A stretch of DNA of 64,000 nt from Beroe forskalii (Eukaryota; Ctenophora; Nuda; Beroida; Beroidae): assembly GCA_011033025.1 (NCBI GenBank), contig WFMF01000424.1, positions 1 to 64,000 on the forward strand, read 5' to 3'. How positions within the stretch are numbered: position 1 is the first letter of the stretch; each line of letters begins with the position of its first letter. Below, in pieces: positions 11,481-24,880 of this stretch. The notes under the pieces are model-generated. The model was not told the origin of the DNA, ran no database searches, and was given only the letters and a program-made list of their open reading frames with translations. Position numbers and translations under genes: made by a program.

Positions 11481-13884
11481 CTCATCTTGTTCTTATGTTC
11501 ATAGTTGATCCAACTAATTATATGTTATAGGTATTAGGTAAATAGCTTGAACAATGAATATAACAATGAATATAAAGGGTTTTTTCAGGAATTTTAAATA
11601 TAATTCACAACATAAGTATTATGAAAATCTCACATACGATTCAGCAGCATACTAATGACAGTGATGTGGTGAGTACAAAATAATATGAGCTTATGGTGAG
11701 TTGATGATCAGTTGATAGAGGTCTAATAAGTATGGTTACCTTAGATAAGATTTTTTTTTGAGTAAGTCTTATCAAACAAAATATGTGAAACACAATAATA
11801 AAACCTTAGAAAAGATAAGATAACATTTTTGTCAAATGACAACACAACTGGATACAATTCCTCGCCACACTTATTCTTTCATCATGCAAAAGTCTAACAA
11901 GGTACTCTTGAAATACAACAATTTAGTTCAAAAATGACATGAACATTGATGATAATATGAGCTAATGGTGATTGATAACATACAGGCAGGCTCATTACAT
12001 CATTAAAGAAACTGATGAAGCTGACTGCTGATACTAAAATGTGATTTGACCAGTGTGTTGACGGGGAGTGGGGACAGGAAGGAAGGACTAGGGAGTCATG
12101 GAATGAGGAAGGGGCAGGGGAGCAAACTTCGAACAGGCAAAAGGTGATATGCAATGGTGGAACAGGGAAGGTCAAAGAGTGCACAGAAGTAAGGTGGGTA
12201 AGCAAATATTTTTTTGGTCCTTGTAAGTAGTTCAGATCAAACCTTTGTACTTACACAAACCCTTGGCAATTCCAAACCTTTGGCAATTTCACAAACACGT
12301 TACTAAGGTGCATGTATGGTCCACAGACGTGTGGTCTATGGATTTTGCACCAAACAAAAACAAAACAAAAGGTGCATGTATAGAACAGCAGTGGATCAAA
12401 TAGAATTGGTTGATCAATCAAATTTATTTGATCAACTGATGTGTTTTAAATAAGAAATCTTTGAGCTAGTAGGGAAACAACTGAATAGTGTTCATTTAAA
12501 CACGATTCAAGACCAGTAAAACACATCATTCGTTTAAATGGAGTTGATTGATCGATCAATTCCATTTGATCGACCGATGCAACGAACGTTACGGGCACCT
12601 TGCGAGACGTTGTCTGTCCCATAATTTGCGCGCGTAGGGGGCCAGGGCGCCAGGCAACGCCTGCGCCTGGCGAAGGTGGCTGTACGCGCCGCGCGCTTTT
12701 CTACGCGATACACTGCATGTGTTGGAGAAGCGCGCTGCGCGCGAAATAAACAGGGATATACGTTCCCCTAACCAGACGCTTGCCGCGCCGCGCGCACTCT
12801 GTGCGCGGAACCAGGGCCCTAGTTAGGGCAAGGATATACGTGTTTAGCAACCTTATTCCTAACTCTTACCAAAATTAAAACCTTATTCTGTTCATGTTTT
12901 AACAATTTATTACTGCTTAAAGGATCTCGATTGAGATCACTAAAGGTCATTCCTAGCATCACCTATGATAATTCCTGGTAAATTGTAAATAAACCAAACT
13001 CTTCTATCGAAGAATTAACGATGATTTTGTCAGGCGTTGTCTGACCCCCTCACGACGTCAGACAACGCGCGCGACGATGATTATCATGATTTGTCTGCCT
13101 GAAATTTTTGGTCCCACATCGCGTCGCACTATCGCAGGACCTTCTTTGCAGCTTTGTGCATACAAGTGCACTTGTTCCAAACTTTTCGGCCAAGGATTTT
13201 ATAATTGTGTGATCAATTTTTGCTTCAGTGTGGATTGAAGAAGTTTTGTTGTTGCAAATTGCAATGTATCAGTAGTGTTGAGTGTTGACATGTGGGATTA
13301 GTGGTTAACGAGAAAACTGAGTGTTAAGTTGCCCAAGTACTGAGTGACTGTTAACCACTGTGAACCAATTGCAAAGGATAAACTTACTGCAATGCTAAAT
13401 TGGCTCATTTTTGACATTGTATCTTTGAGTTTAGATCTATTATAGCTTTAGAGCAATTGGGTAATAACTAATAAGTATCTTTTATTTATTTAATTTTGAT
13501 GTTCTATTTTATGTCAGAATTTCTTAATTTTGACTTGAAGCTCCTAGATAGGGGTGTTAATTGATATTGAAGTATTTTATGTTGCATTTAATTTATGAAA
13601 CCAAGAACATATTATAACATGTGTTGAAATGAAAAATTTAGTTTTGTGAAGAGTTTGTTGTGGAACTGTGTTGCTGAAAAGCATAAGTTTTTATACTTAA
13701 ATAACACAAAATCTATATTTTCTTATCTTATCCTACCTTATCTTACCCTATGTTTGATATGATAGATCATTGCAGTGAAACACAGAAATCTCAACAATGA
13801 AATCAAACCCTAATTTATCCTATCTTATCTTATCTTATCTCATCTGAATAGATGGTGAGAATGTGATAAACTGGAAAATCTAAC
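11481..13884. other. divergent intergenic region with GC-rich hairpins
   Basis: This separates the minus-strand ARFGEF3 start from the plus-strand SAM-like gene, so promoters for both may be here. Positions 12400-12560 have repeated TTGATCGATCAATT-type palindromes. Positions 12620-12850 are strongly GC-rich with stem-loops: GCGCCAGGC/GCCTGGCG, CCGCGCGCAC/GTGCGCGG, and CCCTAAC paired with GTTAGGG. GGATATACGT occurs at about 12752 and 12831, bracketing the last hairpin. Around 13030-13080 TGTCAGGCGTTGTCTGAC and GTCAGACAACGCGCG form another inverted pair. TTATC-rich runs lie near 13720-13850. No further gene is seen. Confidence 0.55.
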
Positions 13885-16800
13885 ATGGTTGCTGGAATGT
13901 CCAGTACAGGCAATACTATCAAGAAAACAATAGTCAATGGGAAAAGTGTTATTCTTCTAGAAGGTCCACCCCAGGTAAATTTTGATGCCTTTTGTCTGAT
14001 AATACAAAATTATTGATTTTCTTTCAATACTTATAAACTTCACTGATCATTTGAAGTTGTTCCATTTATTAATCCTTCAAATACTTTGTTCCTGAGAAGA
14101 ATTCTGCAAAATCTGCATACCTACTAACAATTATAGCTTATATTATGATGGTCTGCTGATTGTCACCTTGTTCATAAGCAGTGATATTTTCTACTCTCTA
14201 TGATATGGTATCATGCAGGTATAAAGTGCAGACTTCCATAGGTATAGGTACCATTCTTAGCCATTTGAGTATATGGGAATAAACCATGTAGCATTGTACA
14301 GTTCACTGAGATCAGTTCCATACAAAAGTTCTTGAAATAGGACAATAGGAAGTCCATTTCCATTGACTTTGAAGTGCAATGCAATTCAACAGAGTACTAT
14401 TCAGTTCAACATACAAAATTTCATAGACATAGGCACATGATATAAGGTATATTCTTTACTCTCAAAACTATAAGGTGCATGAGAATAAGGTTTATATATT
14501 TTAGAGGTGACTTTGGGAAAGGACTTTCAGAATCCTGATGAGTCTATATTCAGAATACTGAATATTTAGAATATCTGGTGTGTGACTTTCACAAAGAGAC
14601 TGGGTTTGTTCTACAAAAAAGATATCTGAATACTCAGTGGCCAAAGATATCTAAATACTAAATGGCCAATGTCATCTAAAAAACTTTATTTTATTTTCAA
14701 TTCAATTCAATTCAATTTCGATGAAAGGTAGATTAGGATATCTTATTTTCAGATATTATCATGGAATGAATTCTCAAGCATATGCAAACTTTTTGATGAT
14801 GTTGAGTGGTTTGACATAGCTGAGATGACTGGAGCAGATTTCATGAATGCAATGCAGGTAAGACCAACTGGCAACTGTCAACTTTGGACTAGTCTATAAT
14901 TACCCTCACCTTTACCCTATACAGCTATAGTACACAACCCTGAATAACTTGATAAATAGTAATCTGCATGGAGATTTAATGCAGGTCCATCACTCCTTCA
15001 GATAGGCCAACCAAATTTTTGTTTCGTTATGAGGATTTCTTCAGCTAAAGTTAAGGGTTAGGGTCTGGGTAAGAGTCAAGGCTTTGGGATGGTTAAGGTT
15101 TGGGTCAGGGCAGAGAGATTAAGTACCATGATATGAATGTTGTGAAATATCGAACAGCCCAAAATGTAGCACAATCAGCCCAATAGGCCCAGTGCAATGC
15201 GGAGTAAATGACCATAAATTGCTAACTTTGGTGATATGGTTATCCATATTTTCATCATTGTACAAAGTGGTAAACAGCCAAGTAGGGCTACCAGAGTAAG
15301 ATAGGTACAAAACGAGATCTGCCATTGCTCCAAATTAAAGTATCAGGAATGAGTCAGATCTAACATTGTACTGGGATTAAGTAAAAATGGACCTCTTTTT
15401 GCAGGTGCAATGTGAAGGTACATGAGATTTGAGATATTGCTGCAACTATAATACTTACTGAATTTTCTGGGCCACAGCTTGTGCATAACTTTAAGGCAAT
15501 GCAGTGATTTACCGATTGTAAGACTTGCCTTATAAGCTTATAGTTCAGTGCCATTATCTTATTATTTAGCTATTACATACTTATATAAGCATATGAGTAT
15601 GTTTTATATTCTTCTATCATGTCAGAAAGGGGGACGAGGGTGGAATGAAAAGTATTTTGATTTTTCTCATTTTATGGGGGTGGAATGAAAAGTATTTTGA
15701 TTTTTCTCATTTTATTATTTGTTTAATCTGGTTATTTACTATCCCCTGGGAGTCTTATATTATCTGAATTTTCAAAATGACAGCAATTAGGTATCACCGT
15801 GCTGGACTCTAATCGAGGGGGTTTTTGAGTATTTTCATAAAAGTATAAGATAAGATATCAAAACCTTATTTAACTGTCTATTTTCCACCAGAAAGTAATT
15901 TCTGGGTAAACGAAAGTCACCCTCAGCAAACCTGTAGTGTTTAAGCCAGCAGTTACTGGCCCCATTCATTTTTTTAACTTCATCTGAGTTAAAATTGCAG
16001 TTAAATTACAAAAAAACATGAGTTAGAAGCCTGTCAACAGGTATACGTTTAAACGTCGTTTTACGTCGTTTTTACTAGGTGTTATTTACTAATTCAACCC
16101 ATTTCATATAATTATAATAGTTGGCAGGCAAGACGTCTTCTGCAATGCGTGTGTTTAAATGACAAGATATTTGCAGTAGGTATTCGTGGAAAAGATAAGA
16201 AATGATGTTTATGAAAATGATGTGATAATCTGTTGGACTAAGAAAATACTAAGTAATCGCCATGCAAACTCAAAGACTTGAATCCTGATTGGTCATTAGT
16301 GGTTAAGATAGATAATATCACTGGGTTTGATTTCTGGCCCCCCCTCCATTTCTCTATGACTATATCATTGATTTTTCTATGTACCTACTCAGAGATGAAT
16401 TCAATGACTAACGCTTAATCATCATTTGTGGCCATCTATCAGTCTACTATGTTAATTATTTTGGATGTATGCAAGCATGTATGCAAGTCAGCGGTCAGGT
16501 TGGTTTGATTAATCACGTCCCGAGCCTTTACTTAGTTATACCCGAACTAAACTGCTGTCTGCATAAAATTTTGTCTGCACAGCATTTCGATGATAATGAG
16601 CTCCACCATTTATAATACTATCGATGTATCACTGTAATGAAGGAAAGAAATGCATAATGACTTTTTGGATTGACGAACCTTTCTGAAGGCTTAAAATCGG
16701 GTAGAATCATTCCCCCAGTTCCCTCCGCGAAGTTTGTAAATTCTTCACACACACATTGAATGATTGTTGAGGTTATTAGGAAGGTAGTTTACAATGATGA

Positions 16801-19230
16801 ATTGGTGATTACTACTTGCTATTTCCCTGCCGACAGATTGCTGAATGCTTTGTAATTATGCATATGATCGGGGTAATGAGTGATTATGTATGCATGTAAT
16901 TGCCAACCAGTCCGTGCACGTGCAGAGCATTTTACTCCTGACCGTTGCCAGAGTTACACTTGAAATGCTGGCGAGGTATCCCTGAAATAGAGATCCGGGA
17001 GAGGTTTACAAATTACCAAATTACTTGCTGTAAAGGTGGAGTCGGAAAAGAGAGGGTGATGTCATTATCACAGTTTAAAGTCAGTTATAATCTACACCCC
17101 TGGGATTCTCAGAATTTACAGTTTTTGGCTCAACATCCATAGACCACACCGTTAGGCAGTGGCAGTCCTGGACCAACTTTCCTTATAGTTTATCTCAGCA
17201 AGCCCGATGGATATATATACATATACCCGCAGCCTCTAGGGCTGAATTTCATATCGCACGCGCATGCGCGTGCGATATGAAAATATATCCCTCGAGGGCG
17301 CTAGCCCGAGTGGGATATATAGCGTATAGCACGCAGGGCTCGAAGAGCCCGAGTGCTATACGAAATTCAGCCCATGAGGCGAGGAGTATATGGTATATAT
17401 CCACTCGCGTGAGCTTTTTGGGAGAATGGCATATCTATGATGAAAAAAGTTGAATGTTCAAGTAAATCCTCGAAGATTTGAACACACAGGAAGGTTTTGC
17501 AACAATAATATTGAGTTTTTCTCTAATTAACAAAAATTTAATTTTTTCACAAATGCAATACAAACACGATTAAGCACCGTAAGTATTTGATCGAAGGGGT
17601 TGGTAAAGCTTATGTAGAAGTTATGAGCCCGAGGGCCCGAAGGGCCTGAGGGCGAAAATTTTAAAGGCGAATCGAATCAAAGCATGGATCAATCTCAAAG
17701 GTCTTGCAATCGAAGGATTATTGGCTAAAAATGTGGTTAGATGCTGTTAATTAAACTTAAAGCAATCGTGGAAAAACAAACAATAATTGGAAAAACAAAC
17801 AAAGGGGAAAATGGTAGCATGTCACTTTGTGAAACGCATCAGTTACAGCAGAACTTGAAAAGAGATACAAAACGATGAAAAAATGGGTTAAAATGAGCGT
17901 ATTTACATTTGGTGAAACTCTGCAGCACTGTTATAATAGACAAATGAGAATGACGTAATTACCATGGTTGAATTTGGTAAGTCAATAGAATAAGGTGTCC
18001 CTCAAAATTTTTCTCATGAGAAGTTGCACTATGTATCAGAGTGTCGCGGTAATTAGGCGGCATTTATTTTACATCGTATCCGCTGTGTGTGAGAAAAATA
18101 ATGCACCATTGTTACTAATGATAATGACGTATTGCTCTCACTCACCTCTTGCTATTTCCGAAGAATGTGTAACCATGACAACATGGCAATGCAATTAATG
18201 ATCAATACAAATGCAAGTTCCTTTATTTCATGATATTGTATTTCATTCTCTCGTTTTTGATTTTGTATCTTTTTACTTCTCTTTCTCGAAATGATTGCTT
18301 TTACAGAATTTTACAGAATTGCTGCTATCACTGCTATCACTGCTATCGCTGCTATCACTGCTATCACTACAGTTCACTGTTTTCTCTGCTATTTGACTCG
18401 ACTTTTGTCTACTGTTGGCCACATATTTTGCTGAATATTTATTAATTATCGATACCTATGTTGTTTTGCTGTCAATTTTTAATCCAATTCTATTTCGAAG
18501 TTGAACTACTTCTCATAATTTCATGATTCAGTAAGCTGCTGAACAATGATGAATATCAGTTTCAGTGTTTTGACTCTTAACTTTCCATCGCCTCGATGTT
18601 TTTGTCGATAATGAACTCCACAAAAATCCTTCTATTTGCCAGTTTTTTGCCTCATGATCGATATTTTGCTGCTAAAATTGTTGTTGTGGACACTTTCAAT
18701 GATCTCAGCCAGTTTAGCACCAAAAAATATTTTCTTCCAAGAGGCGGGCTATATTGCAACCAGCGTAGAACTGCTCTCGCGGGCCGGGCTATATCCGGTG
18801 GGTATATCAAATTTAGCGTGCAGATATTTTACCGGGCCGCGCGCGCCCGCTACCTAAAATGTCTTCAAAAAGCGCACGCGAGTGGATATAATATCTAGTG
18901 TGAATTATTACATAGCCTTACACCGATATCTAAGTATCCACTATTCAGTGTACCCTAACCACATTAACTAAGCCCAGTGACTGACTCTTTACTCCTATTT
19001 CAGAAGGAAGATATGCCCACGTTGAGAGAGCTAGCGATCCAGCACTCCCTTTCCAAAGAAACCCTGGGAGTCTTCACGGGTCTGGGTATCACCTCCTCGG
19101 ACCAGCTGGCTCTTCTGGCCCAGGAGGAGATCCAGCACCTCAAGATACCCACCAGTCAGAAGCGGAAGGTGACTATTGTGGTGGCGCAGCTCCAGGGCAA
19201 GCCACCGCCACCCGATCTCACTCCCAACAG
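13885..19230 (+). CDS. small SAM-like domain protein (3 exons seen, 3' end uncertain)
   Basis: Exons 13885-13974 (from MVAGMSSTGNTIKKTIV), 14753-14857 and 19004-19230 join in phase with canonical sites (CCCAG|GTAAAT, TTTTCAG|ATATTA, ATGCAG|GTAAGA, TTTCAG|AAGGAAG). The third exon has the look of a SAM/helical bundle: LGVFTGLGITSSDQLALLAQ, EEIQHLKIPT and QKRKVTIVVAQL mirror the LGI...L..L..E.L..L.I....R.K.I pattern, followed by a Pro-rich KPPPPDL. It ends at a phase-2 donor (CCCAACAG|GTACTG). A possible last exon starts near 20033 or 20041 but soon enters a transposon. Without splicing the frame stops at about 19267. SAM domains usually mediate protein oligomerisation; no named orthologue is recognised. 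Confidence 0.6.
17213..17402. repeat. cloverleaf DNA element 1
   Basis: An outer inverted repeat of about 40 bp (from GGATATATATACATATAC to GGGCTGAATTTC on the left, GAAATTCAGCCC to GGTATATATCC on the right) encloses three separate hairpins. These are a perfect 30-bp palindrome around CACGCGCATGCGCGTG (about 17250-17279), ATATATCCC/GGGATATAT (17283-17320), and GTATAGCAC/GTGCTATAC with inner GGGCTC/GAGCCC (17324-17361). It lies in the last intron of the SAM-like gene. Confidence 0.8.
17394..18897. mobile_element. 1.5-kb segment with 25-bp inverted ends
   Basis: TATATCCACTCGCGTG followed by a near-identical GCTTTTTG at about 17396 recurs as its reverse complement at about 18870-18894, with one mismatch in 25. 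The left end overlaps the right stem of cloverleaf element 1. The interior has no transposase. It includes the microsatellite at 18320-18370 and a GC-rich patch at 18740-18860. Probably a non-autonomous DNA element; no target duplication could be fixed. Confidence 0.5.
18318..18372 (+). repeat. (TGCTATCAC)n microsatellite
   Basis: Six near-perfect 9-bp units of CTGCTATCA. Confidence 0.9.
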
Positions 19231-20089
19231 GTACTGTGTGCTGATACCGGTTATTCTAGTTTATTAGCTGATATTCCGGTTATTTTAGTTTACTGTACAT
19301 GTCTACCGTTTATTTTAGTGCGGCGCTGGAGCTACATTTTTTGTTACTTTTTGTAGCATGTCGTCCATATTCTGTAGATGTGTAGATGTAGCTTCTGGCA
19401 AGCTGTTCTTAGAGTAACATATTAATCTGCCACTAAGATGTTGTTTTACTAACCTGACCCTCAGCTTAAACCCTCGTGGGATTGCAAAGCTTTAAAAAGT
19501 AGAAAGGTAATCTGTGTCATTAGAGTCAGGCATATGCGTCATGCATAGTTGCATACATTGTAATGCAATTCGCATAATGTACATTGTACAATGTACATTC
19601 ACATTGAACATTGTACAGTTGTACATTGTTTTACTACGTGCATTGCATAAAGCAGGGTAACATATAAGTTATAGCAGGGTATAACAGGTCACTGCGGAAA
19701 TAAAATGGGATTCTTTATTTTTATCATTCATTTTTCCACGATTTCCAGGATTTATGATTAAAATTTCATCCCTAATTACGGGTATATATGGGTTTCATTT
19801 CCATTCGGGATAAATAATTTCATTAATCGACCGAAGTTACTGCATTCATCTTAGACTAAATTAGCAATTATATTCGCTTTAAGCCTGATTGTTAATTGTA
19901 CTGATCAATGCATACACTCCGGACAATAAACCCTATTATAATTTAAAACAGTCAACTGATATATAGGGCTAACGACAGCGGTAGTATAAGTGGTGATCGA
20001 TTGCTAACTGTACTTACTACCTTACTATCTAGGAATTTAGGACCAGTTTGCCACGTTTTAACAGAAGCACTTCAATTCATACACCTTTG

Positions 20090-21137
20090 CCCATATCCAA
20101 AAAGCCGCGAACCAGCAAACCTGGTTCGGAGGAAATTTTGAGACGGAGAAAATTTTTGGGGAAAACGGAGGAAATTCTCGGCGGAAAGCTAGACAGAAAA
20201 TTTAATTTTCTGTACTGTGTTTTACCCGAATTGCATTCGGATAAATTTAATAAATGAAATTTCAAATCATTCCTGTACTAACTTACAGTTTCCAGTGATA
20301 AAGTGATAAGAATTACGATGTATAAACTGTCTCAGAAAGATATTCAATGTACAATGTACAAAAACGTGCCTGCATGCACACAATCTGAATCGGCATCATC
20401 CTTCCATGTGAGCACCTTCCCAGGAAGAACAAATTGAAATGATTCAGATGCGAAAAACCTTGAAAATTTTTGCCTTCGACAGGCTGTTTTGATGTTACTT
20501 AATTCATCAGAAATAGTTTCAGAAACAGTTTCAGATGAAAGACTTTCAAAAATTTTGCATGCGGCCGGATATTGTACTTGTAATCCAATCATAACTAATA
20601 TTACGGTTACCAAATTCATAGGTAGTCAATGAAACTTAAAAATTTTCGCCTGCGGCGGGCTGGTATGATCAAATTATGTTGCTGGAATGATCCTAGAGAG
20701 TCTCAGAGGTAAAACACGTTCCAAATTTTCGCCTGTGGCGGGCTGTTATGATCAAATTATGTTGCTGGAATGATCCTAGACCGTCTCAGAGGTAAAACAG
20801 GTTCCAAATTTTCGCCTGCGGCGCTCTGTTGTGATCAAATTATGTTGCTGAATTGATCCTAGACAGTTTCAGAGGTAAAACAGGTTCCAAATTTTCGCCT
20901 GCGGCGGGCTGTTATGATCAAATTATGTTGCTGAATTGATCCTAGACAGTCTCAGAGGTAAAACAGGTTCAAAATTTTCGCCTGTGGCGGGCTGTTGTCA
21001 TTAAATTATGTTAATAAATTGGCCCAAGACACACTGAGACAGCAAAATAGACAAAAGTTTTGTGAGCGAAGCGAGTAGGCAGCGAAATGGGTAAAAATTT
21101 CTGGTTCGGAGGAAATTCTTTATTTTTTGGATATGGG
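20090..21137. mobile_element. non-autonomous DNA transposon with 8-bp target duplication
   Basis: The element starts CCCATATCCAAAAA and ends TTTTTTGGATATGGG, a 14-bp terminal inverted repeat, and is flanked on both sides by CACCTTTG (20082-20089 and 21138-21145). An 8-bp duplication fits the hAT or P superfamilies, but the termini match neither consensus that I know. Inside are five ~110-bp repeats (about 20634-21020) containing TTTTCGCCTGCGGCGGGCTG and TGATCAAATTATGTTGCTG, plus an older diverged copy near 20460. CTGGTTCGGAGGAAATT is directly repeated just inside both ends. No transposase is encoded. Confidence 0.9.
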
Positions 21138-23421
21138 CACCTTTGTGCTGATGAATAATGAATATATGCATACTGTCCTCAGATTTATCATACTATATCC
21201 CAAAGTCAATTACTACACTGCAGAGGATTAATTAAACCCTAAATTCATGATTTCTAAAAATTATCAATGATTATTAACAACCAGCTGACGGTTAATTCCC
21301 TCGTCAGAGCCAGTTGCGTGAGAAGTAACAGCAACATTGACGGTGTCTTGGCGGAACACCCGAAGTTCTGGGCAGACCACATGAGCAACTCAAAACTCAT
21401 CAAAATGCTGTGATGCATCATGGCTGACCCATATGTTTGCACATGCATTGATTGATGAAGAGATTGGTAAATACGTGCATTTTAAAGTGCGCGAAATGAA
21501 CTTTCACAGACTTTCTGTCGTATTATCGATCGATCCATGTGCACACACTATATGACTGACATACTATGCAAATGTCGTGAATCGTTCGTTTTATTCATTA
21601 CTGAAATCGTGTGAAATGTAAGCGGTTCATAAATAAAAAAGATATATTTTTAATTGGCTCATGAAATTGAATCGTTAATTTTTGATAAAGAAGCTCCTAT
21701 AGATTATTGACAAAGTGAAAATACCTGATATTTTATTATGAGTTTTATTAAACTTTTAAATTTAGTCACGTAAAAGAATCTATTTAATGGAAGATTTTAA
21801 TTGTACCTACTGATGATATATTGTAAATTAATTGAAGTATGTATATCTAGATACTGTAAAAAGGAGTGATTTTCTTTATCCGATAATAATTTGTCTCAAG
21901 ACTGGGATTATTTCCTGTAATATAAATGATTTAGATATATCAATTAATAATAATAATCTTAACACTTTACTTCTGATAGTGTATACTGTATAATGTTAAA
22001 TTTCTTGATTAAGTTATTAGTAAATCTTGTCATCATTTTCATAATAATCTTAAATTTCAATTTATTTGCAAATGTTTGGTGAAAGTAGGTCGATTTCCTA
22101 TTAATTCAGGGGGAGGTAGCAAAAAGGGGACATGGGTCCATTGAATTGGAATATTTAAAATCAAGGGAGATTTCCGAAAGGATGATGCAGCTGAAGGGGT
22201 GTTTACTAAATCTAAACTTACTAAAGAATTGAGAAGTGGTGTTTACTATTCCCTCGAAGTACACACTAACAGAAACTTGTGGTTTTGGTTCATCTAAGCG
22301 TATTCGACCGAAGTTAATGCATTAATCGTGAATTATATAACGATCGTTATATAATTTTTGCTCCGTTAATTTTTGTTATATAACGGCTTTAAAAATGGAG
22401 TTTAGGGGTCAATTAATAATTTTCATAAGATTTTAAAATTTTCGAAATTTTGGGGTGTGATAATTTTTCCAGGTGTGTGATAACTGTACAGTTACCACAC
22501 CCCTAAAAGAACAGTTATCACACCTTTGAAAAATTATCACACCCCAAAAATTAAAACTTTTGAATTTTGTGATTAGTATTTATCTACTATGTAAAATCAT
22601 TTAAATCTGACTTTTTAGAGTTTTAGTTAATGCTCTCACTCCCTTGCGATACACCGGTGTATACATATTACGTTATCTTGTTTTCGTTTCATGCGTCCAC
22701 TTTAGTCGTTATATGAGCCGCGCACGCACGTGCCAGTTAAACTTGAAGACCACTTGCTCACTCATTACAATACATCAGTGTATACATTATCATGTTATCT
22801 TGTTTTGATTTAATGAGTATGTATACTCAGTAGTCGTTATATGAGCCGCGCACGCACGTGCCACAAGGACCACTTACCCTCACTACTTGAGTAATTGTAT
22901 GAATAACGATACACGAGCTATACAAATTTATCCTCTTGCTTTGGCGTAAAGGTTTCTTGTTTTGGTGTTTTGTATACTTGTTGTACTCGTTGGTGAAATT
23001 TCGCTTGTTTGAATCATGTTTCCCTTCTTACATCTTTACATTTTAAACAAATGCCACCGACCGCAATTTGCCGATACATTTGCGTCCGTTACGATGTTGC
23101 ACACTTACACGGAAATGTCCTTTCTATTTTGTTGTTGTACATTTCAATCGACAATCACTTTATAGTACCTTGTTGAATCAAAAGATACGATCAAAGTTTA
23201 TGAATACTCCGGACTTGCGTTTTTATTCATACTTTCTTAGGGCAAATTCAAATATACATAGCCACTCTTCACCATCTAATGTAAAATTCCCGGCCACTTC
23301 GAAGCTTGATATTTTCAAGATTCAATTTCAGGCCCTGTAGTTTGAAGGATTTTATATCTAAAGGCTTCTAAATTTGCTTTCTTATTGGAAAACCAGTGTA
23401 AATATCCGCCCGTTTCTCACG

Positions 23422-23618
23422 TTATATAATAGATTAATCAAACACCCTTAGGATACGTTTATATCAATTATCACACTCGCCTTCGGCTCGAGTGATAATT
23501 GGAATTATTGCACTCGCCTTCGGCTCGTGCAATAATTCGAATTATCACACTCGCTTCGCTCGTGTGATAATTCATATAAACGTATCCTAAGGGTGTTTGA
23601 TTATCCTATATTATATAA
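23422..23618. repeat. cloverleaf DNA element 2 (end of unit 1)
   Basis: The outer ~43-bp stem contains AATCAAACACCCTTAGGATA on the left and its reverse complement (TATCCTAAGGGTGTTTGATT) on the right, with three hairpins between. Hairpin 1 is ATTATCAC...GTGATAAT (about 23466-23500), hairpin 2 GAATTATTGCAC/GTGCAATAATTC (23502-23538), and hairpin 3 GAATTATCACAC/GTGTGATAATTC (23539-23573). The hairpin tips share CTCGCCTTCGGCTCG or CTCGCTTCGCTCG. Confidence 0.85.
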
Positions 23619-24694
23619 CGATCGTTGTATAATTCTTGCTCCGATAATTTTTGTTATACAACGGCTTCAAAAATGGAGTTTAGGGGTCAATTAATAATTT
23701 TCATAAGATTTTAAAATTTTCGAAATTTTGGGGTGTGATAATTTTTCCAGGTGTGTGATAACTGTACAGTTATCACACCCCTCAAAGAACAGTTATCACA
23801 CCTTTGAAAAATTATCACACCCCAAAAATCGAAACTTTTGAATTTTGTGATAAGTATTTATCTACTATTTAAATCTGACTTTTTATAGTTTTAGTTAATG
23901 CTCTCACTCCCTTGCGATACACCGGTGTATTCATATTACGCTATCTTGTTTTCGTATCATGTGTCCACTTTAGTCGTTATATGAGCCGCGCACGCACGTG
24001 CCAGTAAAACCTGAAGACCACTTGCTCTCACCCCATTACAATACATCAGTGTATACATTATCATGTTATCTTGTTTTCATTTAATGAGTCTATGTATACT
24101 CTGCAGTCGTTATATGAGCCGCGCACGCACGTGCCTCAAGGACCACTTACCCTCACTACTTGTATAAATAACGATACACGAGCATATACAAATTTATTCT
24201 CTTGCTTTGGCGTTAAGGTTTCTTATTTTGGTGTTTTGTATACTTGTTGTACACGTTGGCCGTTGGCGAAATTTCGCTTGTCTGAATCATGTTTCCCTTC
24301 TTACATCTTTACATTTTAAACAAATATCGCCGCCCGCAATTTGCCGAAACATTTGCGTCCATTACGGCGTTACACACTTACACGGAAATGTCCTTTCTAT
24401 TTTGTTTTTGTACATTTCAATCGACAATCACTTTATAGTACCTTGTTGAATCAAACGATACGATCAAAGTTTATGAATATTCCGGACTTGCGTTTCTATT
24501 CATACTTTCTTTGGCAAATTTAAATATACATAGCCACTCTTCACCATCTAATCTAAAGTTCCCGGCCACTCCAAAGCTTGATATTTTCAAGATTCAATTT
24601 CTCAGGCGCTCTAGTTTAAAGGATTTTTATATCCATAAAGGCTTCTAAATTTGCTTTCTTATTGGAAAACCAGTAAATATTCGACCGTTTCACG

Positions 24695-24880
24695 TTATAT
24701 AATAGATTAAACACACTTTTGGATACGTTTATATCAATTATCACACTCGCCTTCGGCTCGAGTGATATTGAATTATTACACTCGCCTTCGGCTCGAGCAT
24801 ACCCGATTATCACACTTCCGCTTCGCTCGTGTGATAATTCATATAAACGTATCCTAAGGGTGTTTGATTATCCTATATTA
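24695..24880. repeat. cloverleaf DNA element 3 (end of unit 2)
   Basis: Same plan as element 2: an outer stem (GGATACGTTTATAT/ATATAAACGTATCC and beyond), and three hairpins with CTCGCCTTCGGCTCG tips, the middle one degraded (GAATTATTACAC against a damaged partner). Confidence 0.75.

Noticed and set aside
23068-24523. Repeated ~60-90 codon frames (LRPLR, RKCPFYF, NRQSLYS type)
   Set aside because: Identical peptides arise because the 1.27-kb unit is duplicated; no domain and no start or splice evidence.
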